Shown here: positions 41,827 to 55,118 of the stretch, piece after piece | How the letters are laid out: each line of letters opens with the position of its first letter | Position numbering within the stretch: the first letter of the stretch is position 1 | NCBI GenBank assembly: GCA_033239005.1 | Contig: BSQZ01000068.1 | Location: 1,666,001-1,730,000, forward strand | From: Lamellibrachia satsuma | Lineage: Eukaryota; Annelida; Polychaeta; Sabellida; Siboglinidae | Length of the DNA stretch: 64,000 bases | Direction: 5' to 3' | Position numbers and translations under genes: made by a program | Notes under the pieces: generated by a model | Seen by the model: only the letters and a program-made list of their open reading frames with translations | Told to the model about the DNA's origin: nothing | Databases searched by the model: none

Positions 41827-41834
<8 letters not shown>

Positions 41835-44506
41835 AGTGAGTCTTTAGGCGTGCCTTGAAAGTGGAGAGTGTCTGACATTTTAATGTCAATTGGCAGAGCT
41901 AGTGTTCCACAGAATCGCCGCAGCGACTGTAAACGAACGATCTCCAGCTTTGACGTGAGTCCGCTGAACAGTTAACATGTTATTGTTAGCAGAGCGCAAG
42001 ACTCTTGTTGGTGTATACGGGCATACAAGGTCACATAGGTATTTCGGCGCATCACCATGCACAGCTCTATATATAAACACTATGAGCTTAAACTCGATTC
42101 TGCGCTCTACAGGGAGCCAGTGAATAATACACAAAAGAGGCGTGGCGCTATCGCTTCGTGGCCGGCGTAAGATTAACGTCGCAGCCGAATTGTGCATCCT
42201 CTGCAGGTGAGCAATGTTGTTAACACAAATACCATATAGAAGAGAATTGCAGTAGTCAAGCCGTGATGTAATAATGGCATTGACGACACGTTCCTTTGTT
42301 GTCATTGGAAGATAACGGCTCATCCGGTTAATGCAGCGGAGATGGAACGAATACACACTGACGATGCTTGACACTTGCTTCTTAAGATCAAGGCGACACC
42401 AAGGTTACGAACAGATCGGAACGCAATAATTGTGACATCACCTACGAGTGCAGCTGCAGTCCTGGGTACCACAGGGAGATATTCCGTTTTATTGTCATTC
42501 ATGCGCAGGCAGTTTGATGTCATCCATTGTTTCACAACATCCAAACAGTCTTCCATACATCGCAGCGTAGTAGCCAAAGCTGTCACGGTTAGGTCAAAGT
42601 GACAAAACAATTGCAGATCATCCGCGTAATGATGAAACGAAAGTCCATGCGCTCTGATTATATCGACGATGGGTTGGACGTACTGCGAGAATAGCAATGG
42701 TCCAAGCACCGAACCCTGCGGGACACCCGATGTCAAACATGTTGTGTTCGATGACGCATCACGAATGACTACTCGCTGAGTCCGATTCTGCAGATAGGAT
42801 TGCAATCAGCCAAGCGCCTTGCCCACAATGCCATGACGAAGCGTAGCCGCTGAATCGTTATCTTGTGGTTGATTGTATCAAAGGCGGCACTAAGTCGATG
42901 AGCACAAGTGCTGTACCTTGTCTGTTATCAATCGCGACTTTCATGGCATTTGTAACACATAACAATGCGGTTTCAGTTAAATGATTTTCCCGGTAAGCTG
43001 ATTGGAAACAATCCTGCATTTGCTGATCGGAAATATGACAGATGAACCTTCGGGCAATAACTTTCTCGATGACTTTGGATAGATGGCTTAGATTGCAAAC
43101 TGGACGGTAGTTGTTCCGTGCGTCCTTATCGAGTGATGGTTTCTTTAGCAATGGCCGAACAATTGCCTGCTTAAGCAGTCTAGGCATAACTGCATTCACT
43201 AGAGAGGCGTTTGTAATGCATGTGACGATAGGCACAATAGAGTCTATGTTATCATTCAGTTGTTTAGTGGGAAGGGAATCAAGCGCGCACGTCTTATCTG
43301 TGTTGGCGAGAATAGACGGCTGTATTGGTAGGCTCAAACACTTCGAGAGAGTCACTAAAACAAGGTGTCTCGTCCACTGAATGATCTACAGCAATGTGGC
43401 AATGCAAGCTATTAAGCAGCTTCTCAATCTTCTCTTGGAAGTAACGTGAAAATGAATCACAACTTTCCTTCGTTGAATTGAATTCGGGAAGTTGCATTTG
43501 ATGGACATCAAGAGATCGCAGAATGCGAAACATACTTTTGTTGTCAGCGTATTCTAAACGTTCTTGGAAATATCCCATTTTTCTTTCCATTATCAATGCA
43601 GAACACTCATCACGTGAGTTAACATACAACTGACGATGTATCTCTAGCTTGGTCCTCCTCCACAGATGTTCTAGTTTGCGTCTCCTTTCGCGGGCATCTG
43701 CTATATCCGCATCGTACCAGGGGTGGGGAATGTTGTTTCGAGTGCGTACATTGCGCCAGGAAGCGTGTTTATCGAGACACATCGTTAAGTTGTTGTTGTT
43801 ATACGTCGCGACCAGTTCTTCCACCTGCTGATCTTTACACCACTTTGTCATATCTACACAAACAGACTGTATTTCACTTCTGAGTTGTCAGTGTTCCGGG
43901 AATTCGGTTTTGCAGTCATCGCCACCACAAGAGGTCTTGCCAAGGTACTGACTGCAATTTCAATTCGATGGTGATCTGACACAGAGTCTGGAATAACTGT
44001 TACGGAGGAGATTAAGTTGTTATCACTACTACTAACCACCAGATCTAGAATATGATCACTATGGTGCGTTTGCGAAAGTACATGTTGTGTCAGGTTGAAC
44101 AATTCTAGTAGATTGCGTAGTGATTCTGATTTACTTTCGTTGTCGAAGTGTACATTAAAATATCCTGCAATGATGGTGGGCACAACGGATATGACAGCTT
44201 CTGTGAATAAGTGTTTTAGCTCGACATAAAGTTCTGATATTAATCCGGATGACTTGCTGGACACAGGGGGTGGTAGACCACCCACAGGGGGTGGTAGACA
44301 AACCATACGTTGTATTTCACACAGTGCGGGTTAATGATCTGAAGACGGAGTAGGTCCATGGTCGTAAAAGATAACTTCGGTTGCAACTTTGTCTTGTATG
44401 TGTTACGAAGCACAATTGCAACTCCACCGCCATGACCAAATGAGTAGTATGTTAGTGTTTTTGAAACTTCAGAATAGATTTGTGACGTCACACCCCCTAA
44501 TGACAC
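41827..44506 (-). pseudogene. L2-like LINE, endonuclease and reverse transcriptase, degenerate
   Basis: A minus-strand element, 5'-truncated in the endonuclease. From right to left: FGHGGGVAIVLRNTYK (44440); IAGYFNVHFDNESKSE (44160), where the GDFN Asp is Tyr; SDHHRIEI (43970); the linker with PHPWYDADIADARERRRKLE (43700); RT PLLKKPSLDKDARNNYRPVC, NLSHLSKVIEKVIARR (43150-43050); SGVPQGSVLGPLLF (42730); FHHYADDLQLFC (42620), the intact catalytic box; then LDYCNSLLYG, HWLPVERRIEFKLIVFIYRA and SFTVAAAILWNTS (42250-41890). Frame breaks occur near 43850, 43300, 42850, 42370 and 41890. A YADDLQLF box plus the LDYCNSLLYG tail is typical of L2/Crack elements. Confidence 0.9.
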
Positions 44507-44682
44507 TGGCGCCCCTTGCGATTGGAGATAACCCTAACCATTCACTAACTTGGAACAATAGTAGATTATGGCGCCCCTAACCATTACGTAACTCGGAACA
44601 ATCGTAGCCCCAGCAACGGGGTTTCCCCTAGCAACGGGGTTTCCCTTGGGGTTTGCGCTGATACAGTCGCCAGGAGCGCTTG
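44507..44682. other. GC-rich spacer with small repeats
   Basis: Contains GCGCCCCT twice (44509, 44571) in a repeated context with CTAACCATT, and AGCAACGGGGTTTCCC twice (44610-44645). No gene seen. Confidence 0.5.
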
Positions 44683-45220
44683 TAGTAGTAGTAGTAGTAG
44701 TAGTAGTTGTTGTTGCTGTGTTAGTAGTAGTAGTAATAGTACTACTACTAGTAGTAGTAGTAGTAGAAGTAGTTACAAATACAACAAGACACTGTCACAC
44801 ACAAATTGGAGACAACAAGACACTATCACACACAAATTCTCTTACAAGTTGGAAATTTGTGAGTTGGAAGTCTGTGATTTTGAAGTATGTGCTTTGGAAG
44901 TTTATGAGTTGGAAGTTGCGAGTTGGAAGTCTGCATGTTGAAAGTTTATGAGTTGGAAGTCTGTGAGATGGACAAACCTCCTACAGTTTAAACATAATTC
45001 CTACAATTTACCCATAATTCTCACAGTTTATCTGCAACTCCTAGTAGTAGTAGGAGTAGTAGTTGTAGTAGTAGTTGTAGTAGTAGTAGTTGTAGGTTGT
45101 AGTAGTAGTAGTTGTTGTTGTAGTAGTTGTAGTAATTAACAAAATGGTGCACAAACTAACCAAATGATGGACACACCTTCCACAGTTTACCCATAATTCC
45201 CACAGTTTATCTGTAACTCC

Positions 45221-45275
<55 letters not shown>

Positions 45276-46070
45276 TGTAGGTAGTAGTAGTAGTACATGT
45301 TGTAGTAGTAGTAGTAGTAGTAGTTGTAGTAGTGGTAGTAGCAGTAGCAGTAGCAGTAGTAGTAGTAGTAATAGTAGTATTAGTATTTGTTGTTGTTGTT
45401 GTTGTAGTAGTAGTAGTAGTTGTAGTAACTAACAAAACGGTGCACAAACTAACAAAATAATGGACAAACCTCCTACAGTTTACCCATAATTCCTACAATT
45501 TTCCCATAATTCCCACAGTTTATCTGTAACTCCTTGTAGTAATAGAAGTAGTAGTAATAGTAGTTGTTGTAGTAGTGGTAGAAATAGTTGTAGTAGCAGT
45601 AGTTGTTGTTGTTTTAGTAGTAGTAGTTGATGTTGTAGTAGTAGTAGTTGTAGTAACTAAAAAACGGTGCTCAAACTAACAAAATAATGTACAAACCTCC
45701 TACAATTTACGTGTAATTCGTACAATTTACCCATAATTCTCACAGTTTATCTATAACTCCTAGTAGTAGTAGTAGTAGTAGTAGTTGTAGTAGTAGTAGC
45801 AGTAGTAGTAGTTGGAGGTAGTAGTAGTAGTAATAGTAGTAGTAGTTGTTGTAGTAGTAGTAGTAGATGTTGTTGTTTCAGTAGTAGTAGTAGTAGTAGT
45901 AGTAGCAGTAGTAGTAGTTGGAGGTAGTAGTAGTAGTAGTTGTAGTAGTAGTAGTAGTAGATGTTGTTGTTGTTGTTTTAGTAGTAGTAGTAGTAGTAGT
46001 AGTATTAGCAGTAGTAGTAGAAGTAGTAGTAGTAGCAGTAGTAGTAGTAGTAGTAGTAGTAGTAGAAGTA
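44683..46070. repeat. Composite satellite, part 1
   Basis: Tracts of (GTA)n occur at 44683-44770, 45040-45150, 45220-45430, 45535-45655 and 45760-46070. Between them are the linker ACGGTGCACAAACTAACAAA, 20-bp units of the form TTTACCCATAACTCCTACAG, and the box TTACAAATACAACAAGACAC at 44773. A short 15-bp block (GAGTTGGAAGTCTGT) lies at 44850-44970. Poly-Thr, poly-Tyr and poly-Val frames here are products of the triplet repeat. Confidence 0.93.
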
Positions 46071-46408
46071 AAAAAAAGGTAAAGGTACGTTCTTATATAG
46101 CGCTGTATCCGGTCCATAGGACTGCTCAAAGCGCTTTACACTTCACCCCCTGGCAGACCTGTTCATTCCAAGGCCATTTCAACTTCTTTGGGAAGTATTC
46201 AGCCACGCTGCAATTGCTGTGCGAAGGCTATTCGTTCACATATCCACCACTGTCTGTATTGCCAGGTACTCATTTATACAGCTGAGTGAACTGTGGCAAC
46301 GTGGGGTGATCAAACTTGCCAAAGGTTCGAAGCGACCGCAGTGGGATTTGAAACCGGGTTCTCTCGATTGAGAGTCCGGCCTTCTAACCGGTATGCTGTC
46401 GCGCCCCA
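46071..46408 (-). mobile_element. tRNA-derived SINE
   Basis: Read on the minus strand, it begins GGGGCGCGACAGCATACCGG at 46408. An A-box-like CAGCATACCGG (46398-46388) and a B-box-like GGTTTCAAATCCC (46355-46343) are spaced as in tRNA genes. The body continues about 250 bp and ends with TATATAGCGC-type sequence (on plus GCGCTTTACA at 46131) and CTTTTTTTTAC at 46071. Pol III promoter boxes plus a body without coding potential define a SINE. It is inserted into a (GTA)n tract. Confidence 0.8.
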
Positions 46409-46599
46409 CGTAGTAGTAGTAGTTACAAATACAAGTCAGTGTCACACACAAATTGGAAACGAGACACAAATTCTCACACACATCTCACACAAATTCTCTT
46501 ACAATTTACCCATAGCTCCTAAAGTTTACCCATAACTCCTACAATTCACCCATCACTCCTACACTTTACCCATAACCTCTTACAATTCACCCATAATTC

Positions 46600-48200
46600 C
46601 ACACACGCAAATACAAACGCAAACACAAAGGCAAATAAACACGCACACGTAAACGCAAAAGCACGCACAGGCACACAGCATGTTGAAAGTTTATGAGTTG
46701 GAAGTCTGTGAGTTGGAAGTTTGCGTTTTGGATGTTTGCAAATTGAAAGTTTTTTAGTTGAAATTGGAAGTTTTTTATGTTGGAAGTTGATGATTTGAAA
46801 GTTTGTCAATTAAAAGTTTGCCCTTTGAAAATTTCCAAATTAAAGATTTGGAAGTTCGCGACTTGGAAGTTTGCATGTTGAAAGTTTGCAAGTTGGAAAT
46901 TTGTGAGTTGGAAGTTTGCAATATGGAAGTTTGCGAGTTGGAAGTCTGTGATTTCGAAATGTGTGCTTTGTAAGCGTGCAAATTGGAAGTTCGTGAGATG
47001 GAAGTTGCGAGTTGGAAGTCTGCATGTTGAAAGTTTATGAGTTGGAAGTCTGTGAGTTGGAAGTTTGCACTTTGGAAGTTTCCAAGTTGATAAGTTGAAA
47101 GTTTGCAAATTGGAAGTTTCGCATATTGAAAGTTTGCACGTTGGAATTTTTGTGAGTTGGAAGTCTGCAAGTTGGAAGTTTGTGCTTTGAAATTTGCAAA
47201 TTGGAAGTTTGTGAGTTGAAAATTTGAAAATTGGAAGTCTGCATGTTGGAAGTTGATGATTTGAAAGTTTACAAGTTGGAAGTTTGCGAGTTGGAAGTTT
47301 GCATGTTGAAAGTTTGCAATTCACCCATAATTCCTACAATTTACCCATACCTCCTACAGTTTACCCATAACTCCTACAGTTTACTTATAACTCTTACAAT
47401 TTACCAATAACACCTAAAGTATACCCATAACTCCAACAGTTTATCTGTAACTCCTACTCACATGCACACACACACGCAAATACAAACGCAAACACAAAGG
47501 CAAATAAACACGCACACGTAAACGCAAAAGCACGCACAGGCACACAGCATGTGGAAAGTTTATGAGTTGGAAGTCTGTGAGTTGGAAGTTTGCGTTTTGG
47601 ATGTTTGCAAATTGAAAGTTTTTTAGTTGAAATTGGAAGTTTTTTATGTTGGAAGTTGATGATTTGAAAGTTTGTCAATTAAAAGTTTGCGCTTTGAAAA
47701 TTTCCAAATTAAAGATTTGGAAGTTCGTGACTTGGAAGTTTGCATGTTGAAAGTTTGCAAGTTGGAAATTTGTGAGTTGGAAGTTTGCAATATGGAAGTT
47801 TGCGAGTTGGAAGTCTGTGATTTCGAAATGTGTGCATTGTAAGTGTGCAAATTGGAAGTTCGTGAGATGGAAGTTGCGAGTTGGAAGTCTGCATGTTGAA
47901 AGTTTATGAGTTGGAAGTCTGTGAGTTGGAAGTTTGCACTTTGGAAGTTTCCAAGTTGATAAGTTGAAAGTTTGCAAATTGGAAGTTTTGCATATTGAAA
48001 GTTTGCACGTTGGAATTTTTGTGAGTTGGAAGTCTGCAAGTTGGAAGTTTGTGCTTTGAAATTTGCAAATTGGAAGTTTGTGAGTTGAAAATTTGAAAAT
48101 TGGAAGTCTGCATGTTGGAAGTTGATGATTTGAAAGTTTACAAGTTGGAAGTTTGTGAGTTGGAAATTTGCAAGTTGGAAGTTTATAATTTGGAAGTTTG
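46600..48200. repeat. 869-bp direct duplication of a satellite segment
   Basis: 46600-47330 and 47469-48160 are almost identical, including odd details such as TTTTTTAGTTGAAATTGG and TTTCGAAATGTGTG. This is a recent duplication of a CACGCA block with its 15-bp array. Confidence 0.9.
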
Positions 48201-48408
48201 CAAATTTGAAGTTGATCAGTTGGAAGTCTGCATATTGAAAAGTTAATGAGTTGGAAGTCTGTGAGTTGAAAGTTTGCACTTTGGAAGTTTGCATAACTTC
48301 TACAGTTTACCCATAACTCTTACAGTTTACCCATAATTCCTACAACTTACCCATAACTCGTACAGTTTACCCATAATTGACACATTTTATATGTAACTCC
48401 TAGTAGTA

Positions 48409-48481
<73 letters not shown>

Positions 48482-50281
48482 CAATAGTATGTGTTGTTGT
48501 AGGTAGTAGTAGTAGTCCTTGTTGTTGTAATAGTAGTTGTTGTAGTAGTAGTAGTAGTAGTTGTTGTAGTAGTAGTAATAGTAGTAGCTGTTGTAGCAAC
48601 AAACAAAACGGTGCACAAACTAATAAAATGATGGACAAACCTACAATTTACCCATCATTCCCAGTTTATCTGTAACTCCTAGTAGAAGAAGTAGTAGTAG
48701 TAGTAGTTGTTGTTGTAGTAGTCGTAGTAGTAGTAATAGTAGTAGTTGTAGTAACTAAAAAAATGGTGCAAAAACTAACAAAATAATGGACAAACCTCCT
48801 ACAGTTTACACATAATTCCTACAATTTACCCATAGTTCCCACAGTTTATCTGTAACTCCTAGAAGTAGTTGAAGTAATAGTAGTAGTAGTATTTGTTGTT
48901 GTTATAGTAGTAGTTGTAGTAGTAGTTGTTGGTGTTTTAATAGTAGTAGTAGTAGTAGAAGTAGTAGTAGTAGTAGTTACAAATACAACAAGACACTGTC
49001 ACACACAAATTGCAGACAAGACACTATCTCACACAAATTCTCCTACAATTTACCCATATCTCCTAAAGTTTACGCATAACTACTACAATTCACCCATCAC
49101 TCTTACACTTTACCCATAACTTCTACAGTTTCAACAGTTGACTCATAATTCCTACAATTTACCCATACCTCCTACGGTTTGACCATAATTCCTACAGTTT
49201 ACCTATAACTCTTACAGTTTACCCATAACTCCAAAAGTTTACCTATAACTCCAAAAGTTTACCCATAACTCCAACAGTTTATCTGTAACTCCTACACACA
49301 TGCACATGCACATGCAAATAAAAATGCAAACACAAACGTAAATGCACACGCACATAGCACGTTGAAAGTTTATGAGATGGAAGTCTGTGAGTTGGAAGTT
49401 TGTGCTTTGGAAATTTCCAAGTTTATGAGTTGAAAATTTGCAAATTGGAAGTTTTGCATATTGAAAGTTTGCACATTGGAATTTTTGTGAGTTGAAAGTC
49501 TGCAATTTGGAAGTTTGTGCTTTGGAATTTGCAAATTGGAAGATTGTGAGTTGAAAATTTGGAAATTGTAAGTCTGCATGTTGGAAGTTGATGATTTGAA
49601 AGTTTGTCAATTAGAAGTTTGCATGTTGAAAATTTGTAAGTTGGAAGTTTGAGAGTTGGAAGTTTGCATGTTGAAAGTTTGCAAGTTGGAAGTTTATGAG
49701 TTGGAAGTTGCGTGTTGGGAGTGTGTATGTTGAAAGTTAATCAGTTGGAAGTCTGTGAGTTGAAAGTTTGGGCTTTGGAAGTTTGCATAACTTCTACAGT
49801 TTACCCATAATTCCTACAATTTACCAATACCTCCTACAATTTACCCAAACTTCCCACATTTGATCTGTAACTCCTAGTAGTAATAGAAGTAGTAGATGAA
49901 GTAGTTGTTGTTGTAATAATAGTTGTAGTTGTAGAAGTAGTAGCTGTTGTAGTAGTAATAATAGTAATAATAGTTATAGTTACTAACAAAACGGTGCACA
50001 AACTAACAAAATGATGGACAAACCTCCTACATTTTGCCCATAATTCCTACAATTTACCAATAATTCCCAGTTTATAGGTAACTCCTAGCAGTAGTAGTTG
50101 GTGTTGTAGTAGTCGTAGTAGTAGTAGTATTTGTAGTAACTAATAAAACGATGCACAAACTAACAAAATAATGGACAAACCTCCTACAATTTAACTATGA
50201 TTCCCACAGTTTATCTGTAACTCCTAGTAGTAGTAGAAGCAGTAGTACTAGTAGTAGTAGTAGTTGTAGTAGTAGTAGTAC

Positions 50282-50335
<54 letters not shown>

Positions 50336-50515
50336 GAGTAGTAGTAGTAGTTGTAGTAGTAGTAGTAGTAGTAGGAGTAGTAGTAGTAGTTGTAGTAGTA
50401 GTAGTAGTTGTTGTTTTAGTATTAGTAGTAGTAGTAGTAGTACAAGTAGTAGAAGTAGTAGTAATTGTAGTAGTAGTATTAGTAGTAGTAGTAGTAGTAG
50501 AAGTAGTAGTAGTAG

Positions 50516-51978
50516 TTACAAATACAACAAGACAATGTCACACACAAATTGGCGACAAGACACTATCTTATACAAATTCTCTTACTTACAATTTTCCCAT
50601 AACTCCTAAAGTTTAACCATAACTTCTGCAATTCAACCGTCACTCCTACACTTTACCAATAACTTCTACAGTTTACCCATAATTCGTACAATTTACCCAT
50701 ACCTCCGACAGTTTACCCATTACTCCTACAGTTTACCTATAACTCATACAGTTTACCCATAACTCCTAAAGTTTACCTATAACTCCAACAGTTTATCTGT
50801 AGCTCCTACTAACATGCACACGCACACGCAAATACAAACGCAAACACCAACGCAAATGCACACGCACACCTAAACGCAAAGGCATGCACACGCACACAGC
50901 GTGTTGAAAATTTATGAGTTGGAAGTATGTGAGTTGGAAGTTTGCGCTTTAGGTGTTTGCAAATAGGAAGTTTATGAGTTGAAAATTTGGAAATTGTAAG
51001 TTTGCATGTTGGAAGTTGATGATTTGAAAGTTTGTCAGTTAGAAGTTTGTACGTCGAAAGTTTGGAAGTTTGCGAGTTGGAAGTTTGCATGTTGATATTT
51101 TCCAAGTTGGACGTTTGTGATTTGGAAGTTTGCAAATTGGAAGTCTGCATGTTGGAAGTTGATGATTTGAAAGTTTGTCAATTAGAAATTTGCATGTTGA
51201 AAGTTTGCAAGTTGAAAGTTTGTGAGTTGGAAGTTTGCAAATTGGAAGTTTATGAGTTGCAAGTCTGTCATTTGGAAATTTGCGCTTTGGAAGTTTGCAA
51301 ATTGGAAGATTGTATATTGGAAATTGATGATTTGAAAGTTTGCCCATCAGAAGTTTCAAAGTTGTTGATTTGGAAGTTTGCGCAAACTAACAAAATGGTG
51401 TAAAAACTAACAAAACGGTGCACAAACTAGAAAACAAGGCAGACAAACTAACAAAACGGTGCACAAACTAACAAAATAATGGACAAACCTCCAACAATTT
51501 ACCCATCATTCCTACAATTTACCAATAATTCACACAGTTCATCTGCAACTCCTAGTTGTAGTAGAAGTAGTAGTAGAAGTAGTAGCAGTAGTTGTTGTTG
51601 TAGTAGTAGTAGTAGTAGAAGTAGTTGTAGGTTGTAGTAGTAGTAGTTGCTGTTGTTGTAGTAGTAGTATAGTTTTTGTTGTTGTAGTAGTAGTAGTAGT
51701 AGTTGTTGTTGTTGTAGTAATAGTAGTAGTAGTAGTAGTTGCAGTAACTAACAAAACGGTGCACAAACTAACCAAATGATTGACACACCTCCTTCAATTT
51801 ACCAATAATTCCTACAATTTACCCATAAATCCCACAGTTTAACTGTAACTCCTAGTAGTAGTGGAAGTAGTAGAAGTAGTTGTAGTACTTGTTGTAGTAG
51901 TTGTAGTTATTGTTGTAGTAGTAGTAGTAGTAGTAGTAGAAGTAGTAGCAGTAGTACTACTACTACTACTACTACTAC

Positions 51979-52023
<45 letters not shown>

Positions 52024-52094
52024 GAGTCGTAGTAGTAGTTGTAGTAGTAGTAGTTGTTGTTTTAGTATTAGTAGTAGTAGTAATAGTAGTAATA

Positions 52095-52125
<31 letters not shown>

Positions 52126-52138
52126 AAGTAGTAGTAAC

Positions 52139-52170
<32 letters not shown>

Positions 52171-52780
52171 AAGTAGAAGTAGAAGTAGTAGTTACAAATA
52201 TAACAAGACAATGTCACACACAAAATGGAGACAAGACACTATCTTATACAAATTCTCTTACTTACAGTTTACCCATCACCCCTAAAGTTTAACCATAACT
52301 TCTGCAATTCAACCATCACTCCTACACTTTACCAATAACGTCTACAGTTTACTCATAATTCGTACAATTTACCCATACCTCCGACAGTTTACCCATTACT
52401 CCTACAGTTTACCTATAACTCATACAGTTTACCCATAACTCCTAAAGTTTACCTATAACTCCAACAGTTTATCTGTAGCTCCTACTAACATGCACATGCA
52501 CACGCAAATACAAACGCAAACACCAACGCAAATGCACACGCACACCTAAACGCAAAGGCACGCACACGCACACAGCGTGTTGAAAATTTATGAGTTGGAA
52601 GTATGTGAGTTGGAAGTTTGCGCTTTAGGTGTTTGCAAATAGGAAGTTTATGAGTTGAAAATTTGGAAATTGTAAGTTTGTATGTTGGAAGTTGATGATT
52701 TGAAAGTTTGTCAGTTAGAAGTTTGCACGTTGAAAGTTTGGAAGTTTGCGAGTTGGAAGTTTGCATGTTGAAAGTTTGCA
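50516..52780. repeat. 1.68-kb tandem duplication of a satellite segment
   Basis: 50516-51060 matches 52192-52740 closely through the TTACAAATACAAC box, the 20-bp units, the CACGCA block and the first part of the 15-bp array (for example GCGCTTTAGGTGTTTGCAAA in both). Confidence 0.88.
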
Positions 52781-53240
52781 ATTTGGAAGTTTGTGAGTTG
52801 GAAGTTTGCAGATTGGAAGATTGTATATTGGAAGTTGATGATTTGAAAGTTTGCACATTAGAAGTTTCCAAGTTAATGATTTGGAAGTTTGCGCAAACTA
52901 ACAAAATGGTGTACAAACTAACAAAACGGTGCACAAACTAACAAAATGATGGACAAACCTCCAACAATTTACCCATCATTCCTACAATTTACCAATAATT
53001 CACACAGTTCATCTGCAACTCCTAGTAGTAGTAGAAGAAGTAGTAGTAGTAGTAGTAGTAGTAGAAGTAGTATAAATGTTGTAGTAGTAGTAGTAGTAGT
53101 TGTTGTAGTAACTAACAAAATGGTGCACAAACTAACCAAATGATTGACACACCTTCAGTTTACCCATAATTCCAACAATTTACCCATAATTCCCACAGTT
53201 TATCTGTAACTCCTAGTAGTAGTGGAAGTAGTAGAAGTAG

Positions 53241-53596
53241 TTTAACAAGGCCCGGATGGCAAGTGGACAAGGAAGCCATTGGCTTATCGAGAGTCCAACA
53301 ATGTTCATCTACTTATAACCTGCCCTCCTGAGATATGTGTCAACCTTGTTTTTAAACATATTCACGCTGCTAGCAGTTACACAATCTGTAGACAATTTGT
53401 TCCATTCATTTATTGTCCTCTGTGAGAAAGAGTGCTTCCTGATGTCCAATCTACATTGATCCTTTACTAATTTTACCTCATGTCCTCTAGTTCTGCTATC
53501 CTTCTTGAGTGAGAAAAGCATATTTCTATCAATATTTTCATACCCGTTCAATCAATATCTTAAAAACTTCAATCCGATCTCCTCTTAACCTCCTTG
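53241..53596 (-). pseudogene. 5'-truncated CR1/jockey-like LINE copy (356 bp)
   Basis: Same family as 56.48-59.42 kb and 1.8-2.55 kb. The minus strand has GYENIDRNMLFSLKKDSRTR, GHEVKLVKDQCRLDIRKHSF, INEWNKLSTDCVTASSVNMF and YLRRAGYK. A 4-bp insertion near 53550 (TCAA) breaks the frame upstream of GYENID. The 3' tail is very short (TTAACAAGG on plus at 53242), and both flanks are (GTA)n satellite. Confidence 0.92.
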
Positions 53597-54826
53597 TTGT
53601 AGTTAGTAGTAGTAATAGTACTTGTTGTAGTAGTAGTAGTTATTGTTGTAGTAGTAGTAGTAGTAGTTGTAGTAGAAGAAGAAGAAATAGTAGCAGTAGT
53701 AGTAGTATTTGTTGTTGTTTTAGTAGTAGTCGTTGTTGTTGTTGTTGTTGTAGTTGTAGAAGTAGTATAAGTAGTATAAATGTTGTTGTAGTAGTTTGAA
53801 AGTTTATTGGAAGTTGATGATTTGAAAGTTTGTCAATTAGAAATTTGCGTTTGAAAGTTTCCAAATTGATGATTTGTAAGTTGGCGAGTTGGAAGTTTGC
53901 ATGTTGAAAGTTTGCAAGTTGGAAATTTTGAGTTGGAAGTTTGCAATATGGAAGTTTGCGAGTTGGAAGTCTATGATTTCGAAGTGTGCGCTTTGGGAGT
54001 TTGCAAATTGGAAGTTTATGAGTTGGAAGTTTACCCATAATTCCATAAGTTGCGAATTGGAAGTCTGCTTTGGAAGTTTCCAAGTTTATGAGTTGAAAGT
54101 TTGCAAATCGGAAGTTTTGCATATTGAAAGTTTGCATGTAGAAATTTTTGTGAGTTGGAAGTCACTAATTTAGAAGTTTGTGCTTTGAAATTTGCAAATT
54201 GAAAGTTTGTGAGTTGAAAATTTGCAAATTGGAAGTGTGCATGTTGGAAGTTGATGATTTGAAAGTTTGTCAATTAGAAGTTTGCATGTTGAAAGTTTGG
54301 AAGTTTGCGAGTTGCAAGTTTATATGTTGAAAGTTTGCAAATTGGAAGTTTGTGATTTGGAAGTTTGTAAATTGGAAGTCTTCATGTTGGAAGTTGACGA
54401 TTTGAAAGTTTGTCAAAAAGAAATTTGCATGATGAAAGTTTGCAAGTTGGAAGTTTGTGAGTTGGAAGTTTGCAAGTTGGAAGTTTGTTCTTTAGAAGTT
54501 TGTAAATTGGAAGATTATAAGTTGGAAATTGCGAGTTGGAAGTCTGCATGTTGAAAGTTTATGAGTTTCAAGTCTGTGAGTTGGAAGTTTGGCTTTGGAA
54601 ATTTGCAAATTGGAAGTTTGAATATTGGAAGTTGATGATTTGAAAGTTTGCACATAAGAAGTTTCCAAGTTGATGATTTGGAAGTTTGCGCAAACTAACA
54701 AAATGGTGTACAAACTAAGAAAACGGTGCACAAACTAACAAAATGTGGACAAACCTCCTACAATTTACGCATAATTCCTACAATTTACCTGTAATTCACA
54801 CAGTTTATCTGTAACTCCTAGTACTA

Positions 54827-54908
<82 letters not shown>

Positions 54909-55073
54909 TAGTAGTTGTAGTAGTAGTAGTAGTAGTAGTTGTTGTAGTAACTAACAAAACGGTGCACAAACTAACCAAATGATGAACACACCTCCTACAG
55001 TTTACCCATAATTCCAACAATTTGCCCATAATTCCCATAGTGTATCTGTAACTCCTAGTAGTAGTAGTAGTAA

Positions 55074-55118
<45 letters not shown>

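Larger units (their letters stand above)
46409..53240. repeat. Composite satellite, part 2
   Basis: Repeating order: (GTA)n, a TTACAAATACAA..GACACTGTCACACAC box (46423, 48977, 50516, 52192), 20-bp TTTACCCATAACTCCTACAG units, a CACGCAAACGCAAACAC-type block (46600-46680, 47455-47548, 49295-49362, 50812-50903, 52488-52578), a 15-bp array (GAGTTGGAAGTTTGC), then a CATAACTTCTACAG border, more 20-bp units, (GTA)n and the ACGGTGCACAAACTAAC linker. Longest (GTA)n tracts: 48400-48600, 50225-50515, 51855-52190. No coding sequence is supported. Confidence 0.92.

Noticed and set aside
46322..46408. A functional tRNA gene on the minus strand
   Set aside because: A- and B-box-like sequences are present, but the arms do not fold into a complete cloverleaf by eye and a 250-bp SINE body is attached.
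46775..48294. Asn/Gln/Ser/Phe-rich ORFs up to 216 codons (QTSNSQTSN..), prion-like in composition
   Set aside because: They follow the 15-bp minisatellite period and the frame is lost at module borders; overlapping frames are equally open.
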